Shown piece after piece: positions 18,030 to 26,958 of a stretch of DNA of 64,000 nucleotides. A model generated the notes under the pieces. It did no database searches. It saw only the letters and a list, made by a program, of their open reading frames with translations, and had not been told where the DNA came from. A program made the position numbers and the translations under genes. Position 1 is the first letter of the stretch, and each line of letters begins with the position of its first letter. This DNA comes from Tropicimonas sp047971885. GTDB taxonomy: Bacteria > Pseudomonadota > Alphaproteobacteria > Rhodobacterales > Rhodobacteraceae. The DNA is taken from contig NZ_JBKEAE010000062.1 in the NCBI RefSeq assembly GCF_047971885.1, positions 1 through 64,000 of the forward strand, given 5' to 3'.

Positions 18030-19114
18030 CGCTCACCGTTTCGCTCGACCATCACCTGCCCGGCTTCACCCTCGACGCCAGCTTCGAGGCGCCGCCGGGG
18101 ATCACTGCGCTGTTCGGTCATTCCGGCGCTGGAAAAACCACCATCGTTCAGGCGGTTTCGGGCCTGCTGCGCCCCGACCGGGGGCGGATCGCGGTGGGCG
18201 ACTGGGTGGTGCTCGACACGAGCCGGGGCATCTGCCTGCCGCCGCATCGGCGCCGCGTGGGCTATGTTTTTCAGGACGGGCGGCTTTTTCCGCACATGAA
18301 CGTCCGGCGCAACCTGCATTACGGGGTCAGGTTCTCGGGGCATCCGCACAACCCGGCACAGACCGACCGTATCGTCGGCATGCTGGGTATCGGCGATCTG
18401 CTCGACCGTTACCCGGCGGGGCTGTCGGGCGGCGAAAAGCAGCGTGTCGCCATCGGGCGGGCGCTGCTGGCAAACCCGCGGCTGCTGCTGCTCGACGAGC
18501 CGCTCGCCGCGCTCGACGAGGCCCGCAAGGCCGAGATCATGCCCTATCTGGAACGGATGCGCGACGAGGCCGGGGTGCCGATCCTCTATGTCAGCCATTC
18601 CGCGGCCGAGGTGGCACGGCTTGCCACCACGGTTGTCGTGCTCGACCACGGCCGGGTGGTCAACGCCGGCCCGGCCATCGAGGTCATGGCCGATCCCGCA
18701 TCCGCTTCCGCCTTCGGTCCGCGCGAGACCGGTGCCCTGCTTGCGGCGCGGATCGTCGCCCGGGCCGACGACGGGCTGACCGAGCTTGCCACCTCGTCCG
18801 GGCGGCTCCATCTGCCCGGTGTCGAGGGGGCGCCGGGAACGGTGCTGCGCATCCGCATTCCGGCCCACGAGGTGATCATCGCGCGCGACCGTCCCGAGGG
18901 GCTTTCGGCGCTCAACATCCTGCCCGCGACGATCCGTGCGCTGCGGCACGGCGAAGGGCCGGGCGTCATGGTCCAGCTCGAATGCGGCAACGATCTGCTG
19001 TTGGCGAGGATCACCCGAAGATCGGCCAATGCGCTGTTACTGGAACCCGGAATGCCCTGCCATGCGATCATCAAGTCGGTCGCGGTCGCGCGCAGCGACA
19101 TCGGTGGTCTCTGA
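18026..19114 (+). CDS. modC: Molybdate ABC transporter ATP-binding protein
   Basis: The 362-residue ATPase has Walker A GHSGAGKTT, the signature LSGGEKQRVAIGRALL, Walker B LLLLDEPLAALDE and the switch His in YVSHSAAEVARL. From about residue 285 a C-terminal TOBE (molybdate-binding) domain begins, with VLRIRIPAHEVIIARDRPEGLS, which distinguishes ModC from other ABC ATPases. It drives molybdate import with ModB. Imported Mo would supply the molybdopterin formate dehydrogenase encoded at 58-62 kb. It converges on the TauE/SafE gene with two bases between the stops. Confidence 0.92.
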   Translation: MTLTVSLDHHLPGFTLDASFEAPPGITALFGHSGAGKTTIVQAVSGLLRPDRGRIAVGDWVVLDTSRGICLPPHRRRVGYVFQDGRLFPHMNVRRNLHYGVRFSGHPHNPAQTDRIVGMLGIGDLLDRYPAGLSGGEKQRVAIGRALLANPRLLLLDEPLAALDEARKAEIMPYLERMRDEAGVPILYVSHSAAEVARLATTVVVLDHGRVVNAGPAIEVMADPASASAFGPRETGALLAARIVARADDGLTELATSSGRLHLPGVEGAPGTVLRIRIPAHEVIIARDRPEGLSALNILPATIRALRHGEGPGVMVQLECGNDLLLARITRRSANALLLEPGMPCHAIIKSVAVARSDIGGL

Positions 19115-19116
19115 CC

Positions 19117-19890
19117 TCAGAAAGCGGCCCGCCGCAGCAGGTTCAGTCCGGCGACGATCAGCACCAGCAGCGTCAGGCGGCGGAACCGCGCCTGATCCAG
19201 ACGGTCGTGCAGCCGCAGCCCGAAATACACCCCACCCATCGCCGGAACCGCCATCGCGGCGGAAAACGGCAGTGTCGCGCGGTTCAGAACCCCGGTCTGA
19301 AGATGGGTCGCCAGCAGCAGGACCGCCCCCAGCGCAAAGGCGACACCCAATGTCCGCAACTGCTCGGTCTTGGGCGTGTCGACCGAGGTCAGATACAGCA
19401 CCAGCGGCGGCCCCCAGACGCCGGAGATACCGCCGACGACCCCCGAGACCGCGCCAAGCCCGACCTCGGCCGCGAACCGGTAGCGGGGCGGAACGCGCGG
19501 ATGGAACCCCGCCAGTTGAATCAGCCCGAAAACCGTAACCGGCAGGCCGATCAGCAGATAGAGGAACCGCTCGTCGACGCTGCGCACCAGCTGCGCCGAG
19601 GCGATCAGCAGCACGCCACCGACGATCAGGTAAACGCGGATTGCCCGCACCGCGCGCCACGCCGCAGCAATCCCGCCGCGAAACGCCTGCAACAGGTTGC
19701 TCAGCACCGTCGGCAGGATCAGACCGGCAAGGGCAAGCTCGGGCGCCATAAATGACGCCAGACCCGAGATCATGATCATCGGCATGGCAAAACCGACGGC
19801 ACCCTTGACGAAACCGCCCAGAAAAGCCACCGCAAAGGCCAATGCGAATACCGGCAGCGACAGTCCGGCGAAAACAGAAATACTATCCAT
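19117..19890 (-). CDS. TauE/SafE family anion exporter
   Basis: A 257-residue membrane protein of seven to eight hydrophobic helices built as two repeats. The first repeat has FLGGFVKGAVGFAMPMIMI near residue 25, and the second has VSGVVGGISGVWGPPLVLYL near residue 150; these glycine/proline blocks are the TauE/SafE signature. Members export sulfite, sulfoacetate or similar organosulfur anions, but the family is broad and the substrate is not predictable. It could relate to the taurine genes at 30-35 kb, though it is not linked to them. Confidence 0.86.
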   Translation of the reverse strand: MDSISVFAGLSLPVFALAFAVAFLGGFVKGAVGFAMPMIMISGLASFMAPELALAGLILPTVLSNLLQAFRGGIAAAWRAVRAIRVYLIVGGVLLIASAQLVRSVDERFLYLLIGLPVTVFGLIQLAGFHPRVPPRYRFAAEVGLGAVSGVVGGISGVWGPPLVLYLTSVDTPKTEQLRTLGVAFALGAVLLLATHLQTGVLNRATLPFSAAMAVPAMGGVYFGLRLHDRLDQARFRRLTLLVLIVAGLNLLRRAAF

Positions 19891-20037
19891 CAGCGCGGTC
19901 TAGCCGATTCTCCGCCACCCCGCATCGGAAAAGCAGAAGACAGATTGATTGCAATTGTTGTGCGATATTGAAATTATGTTGCGCTGCACCTGCAAACACC
20001 CTATCCGGTAGCAAACCAAACGCAGAGGATTCGAGAC

Positions 20038-21735
20038 ATGCCGCACGATGGACAGGACCGGCCGGTTTCCCAGTTGAAAGATCCGATTCTGGACAACCTG
20101 CTGAAGCTGACGGAACTGTCGCTGCCTCCGGTCGACCGGCTGGTCGGGCGTGCGCGCGAGGCGGTGCGCGAAAAGGTCACCGAAGACGGGCGGGTTTCCG
20201 GCGCACTCATCGAGGCGCACCAGACCGCCGCACATGCGCTGGCCTGGCTTGCGACCTATTCACAGTCTCTGCACCAGATGCAGGCATGGGCCGAACGCCT
20301 GAGCGCCGATGGCCGGTTCGGCGAGATCGAGCAACTGATCCACCAGATCGCCTTTGGCGAATATCTGTTGCAGATTCAGGGTGGCATCCCGATGAGCCAG
20401 AACGAGATCGTGCGCGTCCGCGACATGGGTCTGGACGAGCGCGAGCACCTGAAACTGCTCGACACGCCCGAGATCGCGGCGCTGTGCCAGAACGGCAACA
20501 GCCAGCGCGCGCGGACACGGCTGGTCGAACTGATGCAGCAGCAATCGGCCAATATCACCGTCGGGGCCACCGGACTCGACGACGAACTGGAGATGATCCG
20601 CGAGCAGTTCCGCCGCTACGCGCTCGACCGGGTGGAGCCCAACGCCCACGAATGGCACATGAAGGACGAACTGATCCCGATGGAGATCATCGGCGAACTG
20701 GCCGAAATGGGGGTTTTCGGACTGACCATCCCCGAGGAATACGGCGGCTTCGGGCTGTCGAAAGCCTCGATGGTCGTGGTGTCGGAGGAGCTTTCGCGCG
20801 GCTATATCGGGGTGGGATCGCTCGGCACCCGCTCCGAGATTGCCGCCGAACTGATCCTCGCCGGCGGCACCGATGCGCAGAAAGCCGAATGGCTGCCGCG
20901 TATCGCCAGCGCCGAAATCCTGCCCACGGCGGTTTTCACCGAACCCAACACCGGATCGGATCTGGGGGCGCTGCGGACCCGTGCCGTGCGGGACGGAAAC
21001 GGCGACTGGCGCATCACCGGCAACAAGACATGGATCACCCATGCGGGCCGTGCCCATGTCATGACGCTGCTGGCCCGCACCGATCCCGCAACCACCGATC
21101 ATCGCGGCCTGTCGATGTTTCTGGCCGAAAAGGCACCGGGCACCGGGGAAGACACCTTTCCCACCCCCGGCATGACCGGCAGCGAAATCGAGGTGCTGGG
21201 TTATCGCGGCATGAAGGAATATGAACTCGGCTTCGATAATTTCCGGGTGAGGGGCGAAAACCTGCTCGGCGGCGAGGCGGGCCAGGGCTTCAAGCAGTTG
21301 ATGAAGACCTTCGAGGCCGCCCGTATCCAGACCGCCGCCCGCGCCATCGGCGTCGCCCAGTCGGCGCTCGATATCGGTATGCGCTATGCCGGGGACCGCA
21401 AGCAGTTCGGCAAGCCGCTGATCGCCTTTCCCCGGGTTTCCGGCAAGTTGGCGATGATGGCGGTCGAGATCATGGTCGCCCGCCAGCTTACCTATTTCGC
21501 CGCCTGGGAGAAGGACCACGACCAGCGCTGCGATCTGGAGGCCGGCATGGCCAAGCTGCTGGGCGCCCGGGTCGCCTGGGCGGCGGCGGACAATGCGCTG
21601 CAGATACATGGCGGCAACGGCTTTGCGCTGGAATACGCGATCAGCCGGGTTCTCTGCGACGCGCGCATTCTCAACATCTTCGAAGGCGCGGCCGAGATTC
21701 AGGCGCAGGTGATCGCCCGGCGGCTGCTGGCCTGA
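20038..21735 (+). CDS. mcd: (2S)-methylsuccinyl-CoA dehydrogenase
   Basis: At 565 residues this is far longer than ordinary acyl-CoA dehydrogenases (about 390) because of an N-terminal extension of about 180 residues (KLTELSLPPVDRLVGRARE, HALAWLATYSQSLHQM), a hallmark of Mcd. The dehydrogenase core follows: FGLTIPEEYGGFGLSK, TEPNTGSDLGALRT, the FAD-binding WITHAGRAHVM, and the C-terminal QIHGGNGFALEY...ARILNIFEGAAEIQ. Mcd oxidises methylsuccinyl-CoA to mesaconyl-CoA in the ethylmalonyl-CoA pathway, which lets the cell assimilate acetyl-CoA without isocitrate lyase; electrons go to ETF. No other pathway gene (ccr, ecm, mch) is in the window. Confidence 0.88.
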   Translation: MPHDGQDRPVSQLKDPILDNLLKLTELSLPPVDRLVGRAREAVREKVTEDGRVSGALIEAHQTAAHALAWLATYSQSLHQMQAWAERLSADGRFGEIEQLIHQIAFGEYLLQIQGGIPMSQNEIVRVRDMGLDEREHLKLLDTPEIAALCQNGNSQRARTRLVELMQQQSANITVGATGLDDELEMIREQFRRYALDRVEPNAHEWHMKDELIPMEIIGELAEMGVFGLTIPEEYGGFGLSKASMVVVSEELSRGYIGVGSLGTRSEIAAELILAGGTDAQKAEWLPRIASAEILPTAVFTEPNTGSDLGALRTRAVRDGNGDWRITGNKTWITHAGRAHVMTLLARTDPATTDHRGLSMFLAEKAPGTGEDTFPTPGMTGSEIEVLGYRGMKEYELGFDNFRVRGENLLGGEAGQGFKQLMKTFEAARIQTAARAIGVAQSALDIGMRYAGDRKQFGKPLIAFPRVSGKLAMMAVEIMVARQLTYFAAWEKDHDQRCDLEAGMAKLLGARVAWAAADNALQIHGGNGFALEYAISRVLCDARILNIFEGAAEIQAQVIARRLLA

Positions 21736-21885
21736 GCGGACGGCCCTTGTGCCGGCGGGCCGGCGGGCTTGCCCTGAACCCTGCGTCACTATAAGTATCC
21801 GCCTCGGCGCCCGGGCCAGGGCGGTCGTTACGCGCACTCCACATCGCGCGCCGTGGATTCACGGGCACCGGGGGGGAATCAGGCC

Positions 21886-22938
21886 ATGCTCGATCAGGCG
21901 ACCATCCGCAACGAACTCGCCTCGCTGTACGATCTTGCGCCGTCGGTCGGTCTGGCAGCGGAAATGGGCGATATCTATGCGCGGATGGACCGCGTGGTTT
22001 CGCCGCCGGACTTCGCCATCCATGCGCCCTATATCGCCGCGATCGACCGGCTGAAGCGCGAACGCAACGCGGTGATCCTGGCGCATAACTACATGACGCC
22101 GCAGATCTATCACGGTATCGCGGATTTTGTCGGCGACAGTCTTCAGCTTGCCGTGAGGGCGACCGAGGTCGAGGCCGCGGTCATCGTCCAGTGCGGCGTG
22201 CATTTCATGGCCGAAACCTCGAAAATCCTCAACCCGTCCAAAACGGTGCTGATCCCCGACGCAGCAGCCGGCTGTTCGCTGGCCGAGAGCATAACCGCCG
22301 AAGGGATCGCCGAGATGCGGCAGCGATATCCCGGCGCGCCGGTTGTCAGCTACGTGAACACCACCGCCGAGGTAAAGGCCGCCTCCGATATCTGCTGCAC
22401 CTCGTCGAACGCGGCGCAGATCGTCGCCGCGATGGAAGGCGACACCGTCATCATGACGCCGGACCGCTATCTGGCGCAGAACGTCGCCCGTCAGGTGCCG
22501 CAAAAGCGCGTCGTGTGGTGGGAGGGGTCGTGCATCGTTCACGAGCAGTATACGGTCGGCGACCTGCGCGAGTTCCGCGAATGGAACCCCGGAACCCGTA
22601 TCATCGCACATCCCGAATGCCCGCCCGATGTGGTGGCCGAGGCCGATTTCTCCGGCTCGACCAGCGGGATCATCGACTATGTCCACCGCGAACGGCCGGA
22701 AAAGGCGATGCTGGTCACCGAATGCTCGATGGCCTCGAACATTGCCGACGAACTGCCCGAGGTGAATTTCGTCGGCCCCTGCAACATGTGCCCCTATATG
22801 AAGAAGATCACGCTGGAAAAGGTGCTGTGGTCACTGCACGGCATGCACGGCGCGGTCGAGGTCGACGCCGAGGTGGCCGCGCAGGCACGCGTCGCGGTCC
22901 AGCGCATGATCGACCTGTCGCGCAAGCTCTCCGGCTGA
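21886..22938 (+). CDS. nadA: Quinolinate synthase A
   Basis: The 350-residue enzyme condenses iminoaspartate with dihydroxyacetone phosphate to quinolinate using a [4Fe-4S] cluster. Candidate ligands are Cys103 in VQCGVHFMAETSKIL, cysteines in SDICCTSSNA, and the C-terminal GPCNMCPYMKK. The AHNYMTPQIYH block binds substrate. This ATG follows a GGGGGGAA site; the frame is open 11 codons further upstream, but that start is less well supported. First gene of the nadABC operon, 14 bases before nadB. The 150-base upstream gap shows no clear regulator site. Confidence 0.95.
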   Translation: MLDQATIRNELASLYDLAPSVGLAAEMGDIYARMDRVVSPPDFAIHAPYIAAIDRLKRERNAVILAHNYMTPQIYHGIADFVGDSLQLAVRATEVEAAVIVQCGVHFMAETSKILNPSKTVLIPDAAAGCSLAESITAEGIAEMRQRYPGAPVVSYVNTTAEVKAASDICCTSSNAAQIVAAMEGDTVIMTPDRYLAQNVARQVPQKRVVWWEGSCIVHEQYTVGDLREFREWNPGTRIIAHPECPPDVVAEADFSGSTSGIIDYVHRERPEKAMLVTECSMASNIADELPEVNFVGPCNMCPYMKKITLEKVLWSLHGMHGAVEVDAEVAAQARVAVQRMIDLSRKLSG

Positions 22939-22952
22939 AGGGCGCCGAAGGG

Positions 22953-24527
22953 ATGGACGAAATCTCTACCGAGCGCGTGATCATTGTCGGCGCGGGGCTG
23001 GGGGCGCTCTATGCGGCGCTGAAGCTGGCGCCGCACCCGGTGCTGGTCCTCTCGCCCGAACCGCTCGGCGCCGGGGCAAGCTCCGCCTGGGCGCAGGGCG
23101 GTGTCGCCGCGGCGATGAGCGCGGCCGACAGCGCCGAGGCCCACGCGGCCGATACGCTGCGCGCCGGCGCCGGCACGGTCGACCCCGGCGTCGCAACCGC
23201 TGTTACCGCCGAAGCACGGGCACATATCCTCGATCTGACCCGGCTTGGCACACCGTTCGACCGCACGCCCGATGGCGGCTACGTGATGTCGCGCGAGGCC
23301 GCGCACAGCTTTGCCCGCGTCGTCCGGGTACGCGGCGATCAGGCCGGCGCCGAGATCATGAAATCCCTGATTGCCGAGGTGCGCGGCACGCCGTCGATTC
23401 AGGTGCTCGAAGGGGTGATGGCGACGGGGCTGCGCACCGAAGGCGGCAGGGTCACCGGTATCACGGTCGCCCTTTCACGGCCCGAGGGGTCGCCGCCGGT
23501 GCTGCTGCGCGGCACCGCCTGCCTGCTCGCCGGCGGCGGGTCGGGCGGGCTTTTTGCCCTGACAACCAACCCGCCGCGCATTCGCGGGCAGGTGATCGGG
23601 ATGGCGGCGCGCGCCGGGGCGCTGATCGCCGACGCGGAATTCGTGCAGTTCCACCCGACCGCCATAGATTGCAGCGCCGACCCCGCCCCGCTTGCCACCG
23701 AGGCGCTGCGCGGCGAAGGAGCGATACTGCTCAACCGCAACGGCGAACGGTTCATGACCACCGTTCATCCCGACGCGGAGCTGGCTCCGCGCGACATCGT
23801 GGCCCGGGCCATCTATGCCCAGACGCAGGCCGGCCTGCGCCCGGTGCTGGATACACGCGATGCCATCGGGCCACGGATCGCAACCGATTTTCCCGCCGTC
23901 ACCGAGGCCTGTGCCCGCGCCGGGATCGACCCTGCGACCGACCCGATCCCGGTCGCTGCCGCCGCACATTACCATATGGGCGGGATCGACACCGATGCCC
24001 GGGGCCGCGCCAGCCTCGGCAATCTCTGGGTCTGCGGCGAGGCATCTTCGACCGGGCTGCACGGCGCCAACCGGCTCGCCTCGAACGGGCTGCTCGAGGC
24101 GCTGGTCTATGCCCGCCGGGCGGCGCTGGGGATCGCCGCGGCGCTTGGCGATACAGGCAGGCCTGCCGCTGCGATCGAACTTCCCGATCTGCCGTCCGGC
24201 ATTGTTCCCGACCCGGCGCTGGTCTCGCGTCTTCGCCGGGCGATGACCGATCATGTGGGCGTCATCCGCGATGCGCGGGGTCTGCGCCATGCGCTGCGCG
24301 AGATCGCCGCGATCGAGGCCGCGCAACCCGAGTGCGACACGCTGTGCAACATGACCGCCACCGCGACGCTGATCGCCGCCGCCGCGCTTCTGCGCGAGGA
24401 AAGCCGCGGCGCCCATTTTCGCGCCGATTTTCCCGAATCCGACAATGCCGCGGCACAACGCCGCCGCATGTCGCTGGCCGAGGCGTGCGCCCTGCGCGCC
24501 GGCCTGCAACCGGAGCCCACGAAATGA
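22953..24527 (+). CDS. nadB: L-aspartate oxidase
   Basis: The 524-residue flavoenzyme oxidises L-aspartate to iminoaspartate, the substrate of NadA. The FAD motif VIIVGAGLGALYAALKL is at the N-terminus, followed by GASSAWAQGGVAAAM, the active-site FVQFHPTAID and GEGAILLNRNGERFM, and AAHYHMGGIDTD...VCGEASSTGLHGANRLASNGLLE. The C-terminal helical domain is complete. The ATG follows a GAAGGG ribosome site. Its stop overlaps the nadC start (ATGA), indicating translational coupling. Confidence 0.95.
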   Translation: MDEISTERVIIVGAGLGALYAALKLAPHPVLVLSPEPLGAGASSAWAQGGVAAAMSAADSAEAHAADTLRAGAGTVDPGVATAVTAEARAHILDLTRLGTPFDRTPDGGYVMSREAAHSFARVVRVRGDQAGAEIMKSLIAEVRGTPSIQVLEGVMATGLRTEGGRVTGITVALSRPEGSPPVLLRGTACLLAGGGSGGLFALTTNPPRIRGQVIGMAARAGALIADAEFVQFHPTAIDCSADPAPLATEALRGEGAILLNRNGERFMTTVHPDAELAPRDIVARAIYAQTQAGLRPVLDTRDAIGPRIATDFPAVTEACARAGIDPATDPIPVAAAAHYHMGGIDTDARGRASLGNLWVCGEASSTGLHGANRLASNGLLEALVYARRAALGIAAALGDTGRPAAAIELPDLPSGIVPDPALVSRLRRAMTDHVGVIRDARGLRHALREIAAIEAAQPECDTLCNMTATATLIAAAALLREESRGAHFRADFPESDNAAAQRRRMSLAEACALRAGLQPEPTK

Positions 24528-25372
24528 CATTGCCGCCCCTGCCCGACATGATCCTCGAACCCATGGTCCGGGCTGCACTGATGGAGGATCTGGGCACCAT
24601 GGGCGATATCACGACCCGAACCGTGATTCCGCAGGGCATGACCCATACGGCACATCTCAGGGCGCGCGAGGGCGGCGTCGTCTCGGGCATGCAGATCGCC
24701 CGCATCGCATTTCTGCTGATCGACCCGTCCGTTGCCGTACGCACGCTTGCGGGGGATGGCGACCGCATCGCCGAAGGCGAGGTGCTGATGGAAATCCACG
24801 GCGCTGCCGCCGCGATATTGTCCGCCGAACGCGTGGCGCTCAATTTCGCCGGCCGGCTGAGCGGGATCGCCACGCTGACCGCCGCCCATGTTGCCGAAAC
24901 GACGGGAACGCGCGCGCGGATCACCTGCACCCGCAAGACCACGCCGGGCCTGAGACTGGCCGAGAAACAGGCGGTACTGCACGGCGGCGGTTTCAACCAC
25001 CGCTTCTCGCTGTCCGACGCCATCCTGATCAAGGACAACCACATCGCCGCCGCCGGCGGCATCCGGCCGGTGCTGCGGGCGGTCAGGGCGAACGCCTCGC
25101 ACATGATGCGGGTCGAGATCGAGGTGGACCGGCTCGACCAGCTGGCCGAGGTGCTGGACGAAGGCGGGGCGGATGTCGTGCTGCTCGACAACATGGACAC
25201 CGCGACGCTGCGCGAGGCCGTGTCCATGGCCGCCGGGCGCGTGGTGCTCGAAGCCTCGGGTAACATGCGGCTGGGCCGCATCGCCGAGGTCGCGGCGACC
25301 GGCGTCGATTATATCTCGTCTGGTTCACTGACCCATTCGGCGCGGACGCTCGACCTCGGGCTCGATTTCTGA
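24524..25372 (+). CDS. nadC: Nicotinate-nucleotide pyrophosphorylase (carboxylating)
   Basis: The 282-residue enzyme converts quinolinate and PRPP to nicotinate mononucleotide with CO2 release, completing the de novo NAD route with NadAB. Diagnostic segments are EDLGTMGDITTRTVIP near the N-terminus, ARITCTRKTTPGLRLAEKQAV (phosphate-binding), GGGFNHRFSLSDAILIKDNH, and the terminal LEASGNM...GVDYISSGSLTHS barrel. It overlaps nadB by four bases. A cytochrome P450 gene follows after 126 bases and is probably separate. Confidence 0.96.
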   Translation: MTLPPLPDMILEPMVRAALMEDLGTMGDITTRTVIPQGMTHTAHLRAREGGVVSGMQIARIAFLLIDPSVAVRTLAGDGDRIAEGEVLMEIHGAAAAILSAERVALNFAGRLSGIATLTAAHVAETTGTRARITCTRKTTPGLRLAEKQAVLHGGGFNHRFSLSDAILIKDNHIAAAGGIRPVLRAVRANASHMMRVEIEVDRLDQLAEVLDEGGADVVLLDNMDTATLREAVSMAAGRVVLEASGNMRLGRIAEVAATGVDYISSGSLTHSARTLDLGLDF

Positions 25373-25498
25373 GCCGAAAACGCGCATCGGCGCGCGGAAT
25401 CCGGCTCGACGATTGACCGGGCGTTCCGGCGCGCGCAGGCTGGAGACGGCCCTTGTGCCGCAAAAAGCCGCAGGCCCTGAAACGCCACGGGATTCATC

Positions 25499-26869
25499 AT
25501 GACCGACCGCTTCGTGCCACCGACGATCGCCCCTCCCGGCAAGCCGCTGGGTATTCTGGCGAGCGTGCGCGCGGCGCGGCGGAACGTGCTGGGGATTCTG
25601 CCGGCGATCTCCTTCACCCAGCCCATCGTGACCGGCACCACCGGGCCGGCCCGCTGGCACATGGTGCAGGGCCCCGAGGGCCTGCGGCGGATCTTTCTCG
25701 ACAACGTGGCCAACTACCCCAAGTCCGAGGTGATGCTCAGGATGCTGCGACCGGCGGTCGGCACCAGTCTTTTCACCTCCGAAGGCGATGCGTGGCGCTG
25801 GCAGCGCCGCGCCATCGCGCCGGTCTTTGCGGCGCGCAACATCGACAGCCTCGCCCCCTTCATGACCCGCACGGCGGAACGCACCGCCGAGCGGCTGTCG
25901 GCGGCGCGCGAGCCCGTGGAAATGGTGCGCGAGATGCTGACAGCCACCTTCGACGTGATCTGCGAGGTTGCCCTGTCGGGCCGGGCCCATTTCGATGCCG
26001 ATATCTACAGTGCAGCGCTCACCCGCTATTTCCTGACCATCGGGCGCGCCTCGCTGCTCGATTTCCTCGACCTGCCGCCATGGATGCCCCGTCCGGCCGA
26101 TATCCTCGGGCGCGGCGCGGTGAAAACCATGCACCGCATGGTCGCCAGCGCCATCGAGGCACGGCGCGCCTCGGGTCCGTGCGACGGCGACGACCTGCTG
26201 GATTACATGCTGACGGCGCGCGATCCGCAGACCGGGCGGCGGATGACTCCGGCCGAACTGCTGCGCAACATGCAGTTCTTCATCGTCGCCGGGCACGAGA
26301 CCACCGCGCTGGCGCTGTCATGGTCGTTGCTGATGCTGGCACACGACAGCGCGGCGCAGGATCATGCCCATGCCGAGGCGCGCGCGGCGCTGGGGGAACG
26401 CCCGGCGGAAGCGGGTGATCTGGACAACCTGCCCTATATCCTGAGCGTCCTTGAAGAGACGATGCGTCTCTATCCGCCGGTGGGTCTGCTTGCGCGCAAC
26501 GTTCTGGCCGAGGACAGGCTCTACGACCGCCCCGTCCGGCCGAAGGACACGGTGTTCCTGAACATCTACGCCCTGCATCGCAGCCGGTTGCTCTGGCAGC
26601 GGCCCGACGCCTTCGACCCCGGCAACTTCGCCCCCGGGGCGGTGGCCGCGCGCGACCGTTACGAATACCTGCCCTTCGGCGCCGGGCCACGCGTCTGCGT
26701 GGGATCGAATTTCGCCATGATGCAGGCCCGGATCATCCTGTCGACGCTGCTTGCGCGCTACCGCTTCACGCCTGCCGGCGGCGCCTTGCCGGTGCCAGTG
26801 ATGCACATGACGGTGCGCCCCGATCCGGGGATCACGCTGCGGGTGACGCGGTATATCGATGGGATGTGA
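25499..26869 (+). CDS. Cytochrome P450
   Basis: The 456-residue haem-thiolate monooxygenase has the I-helix FIVAGHETTALALSW, the K-helix ExxR in EETMRLYPPVGLLAR, and the haem-binding FGAGPRVCVGSNFAMMQ with Cys400 as the axial ligand. The AGHETT motif and the length place it with the E-class-like bacterial P450s. There is no N-terminal membrane anchor, so it is soluble. No ferredoxin or reductase is encoded beside it; electrons must come from elsewhere. The substrate is unknown. It is followed by a hairpin and a convergent aldehyde dehydrogenase gene. Confidence 0.92.
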   Translation: MTDRFVPPTIAPPGKPLGILASVRAARRNVLGILPAISFTQPIVTGTTGPARWHMVQGPEGLRRIFLDNVANYPKSEVMLRMLRPAVGTSLFTSEGDAWRWQRRAIAPVFAARNIDSLAPFMTRTAERTAERLSAAREPVEMVREMLTATFDVICEVALSGRAHFDADIYSAALTRYFLTIGRASLLDFLDLPPWMPRPADILGRGAVKTMHRMVASAIEARRASGPCDGDDLLDYMLTARDPQTGRRMTPAELLRNMQFFIVAGHETTALALSWSLLMLAHDSAAQDHAHAEARAALGERPAEAGDLDNLPYILSVLEETMRLYPPVGLLARNVLAEDRLYDRPVRPKDTVFLNIYALHRSRLLWQRPDAFDPGNFAPGAVAARDRYEYLPFGAGPRVCVGSNFAMMQARIILSTLLARYRFTPAGGALPVPVMHMTVRPDPGITLRVTRYIDGM

Positions 26870-26883
26870 CCGGCCCGGCAAAT

Positions 26884-26916
26884 TTCGTGCCGGCAGGGCA
26901 GGCCCCCCGGCACGAA
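26884..26916. terminator. Inverted repeat between the P450 and aldehyde dehydrogenase genes
   Basis: TTCGTGCCGG and CCGGCACGAA form perfect 10-base arms around a 13-base loop, between two convergent genes. It is 14 bases after the P450 stop and may end transcription from both sides. Confidence 0.55.
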
Positions 26917-26958
26917 TGCGTAGCCGATACGCGGTGCCAGACGCAGAGTCGAAACGCA

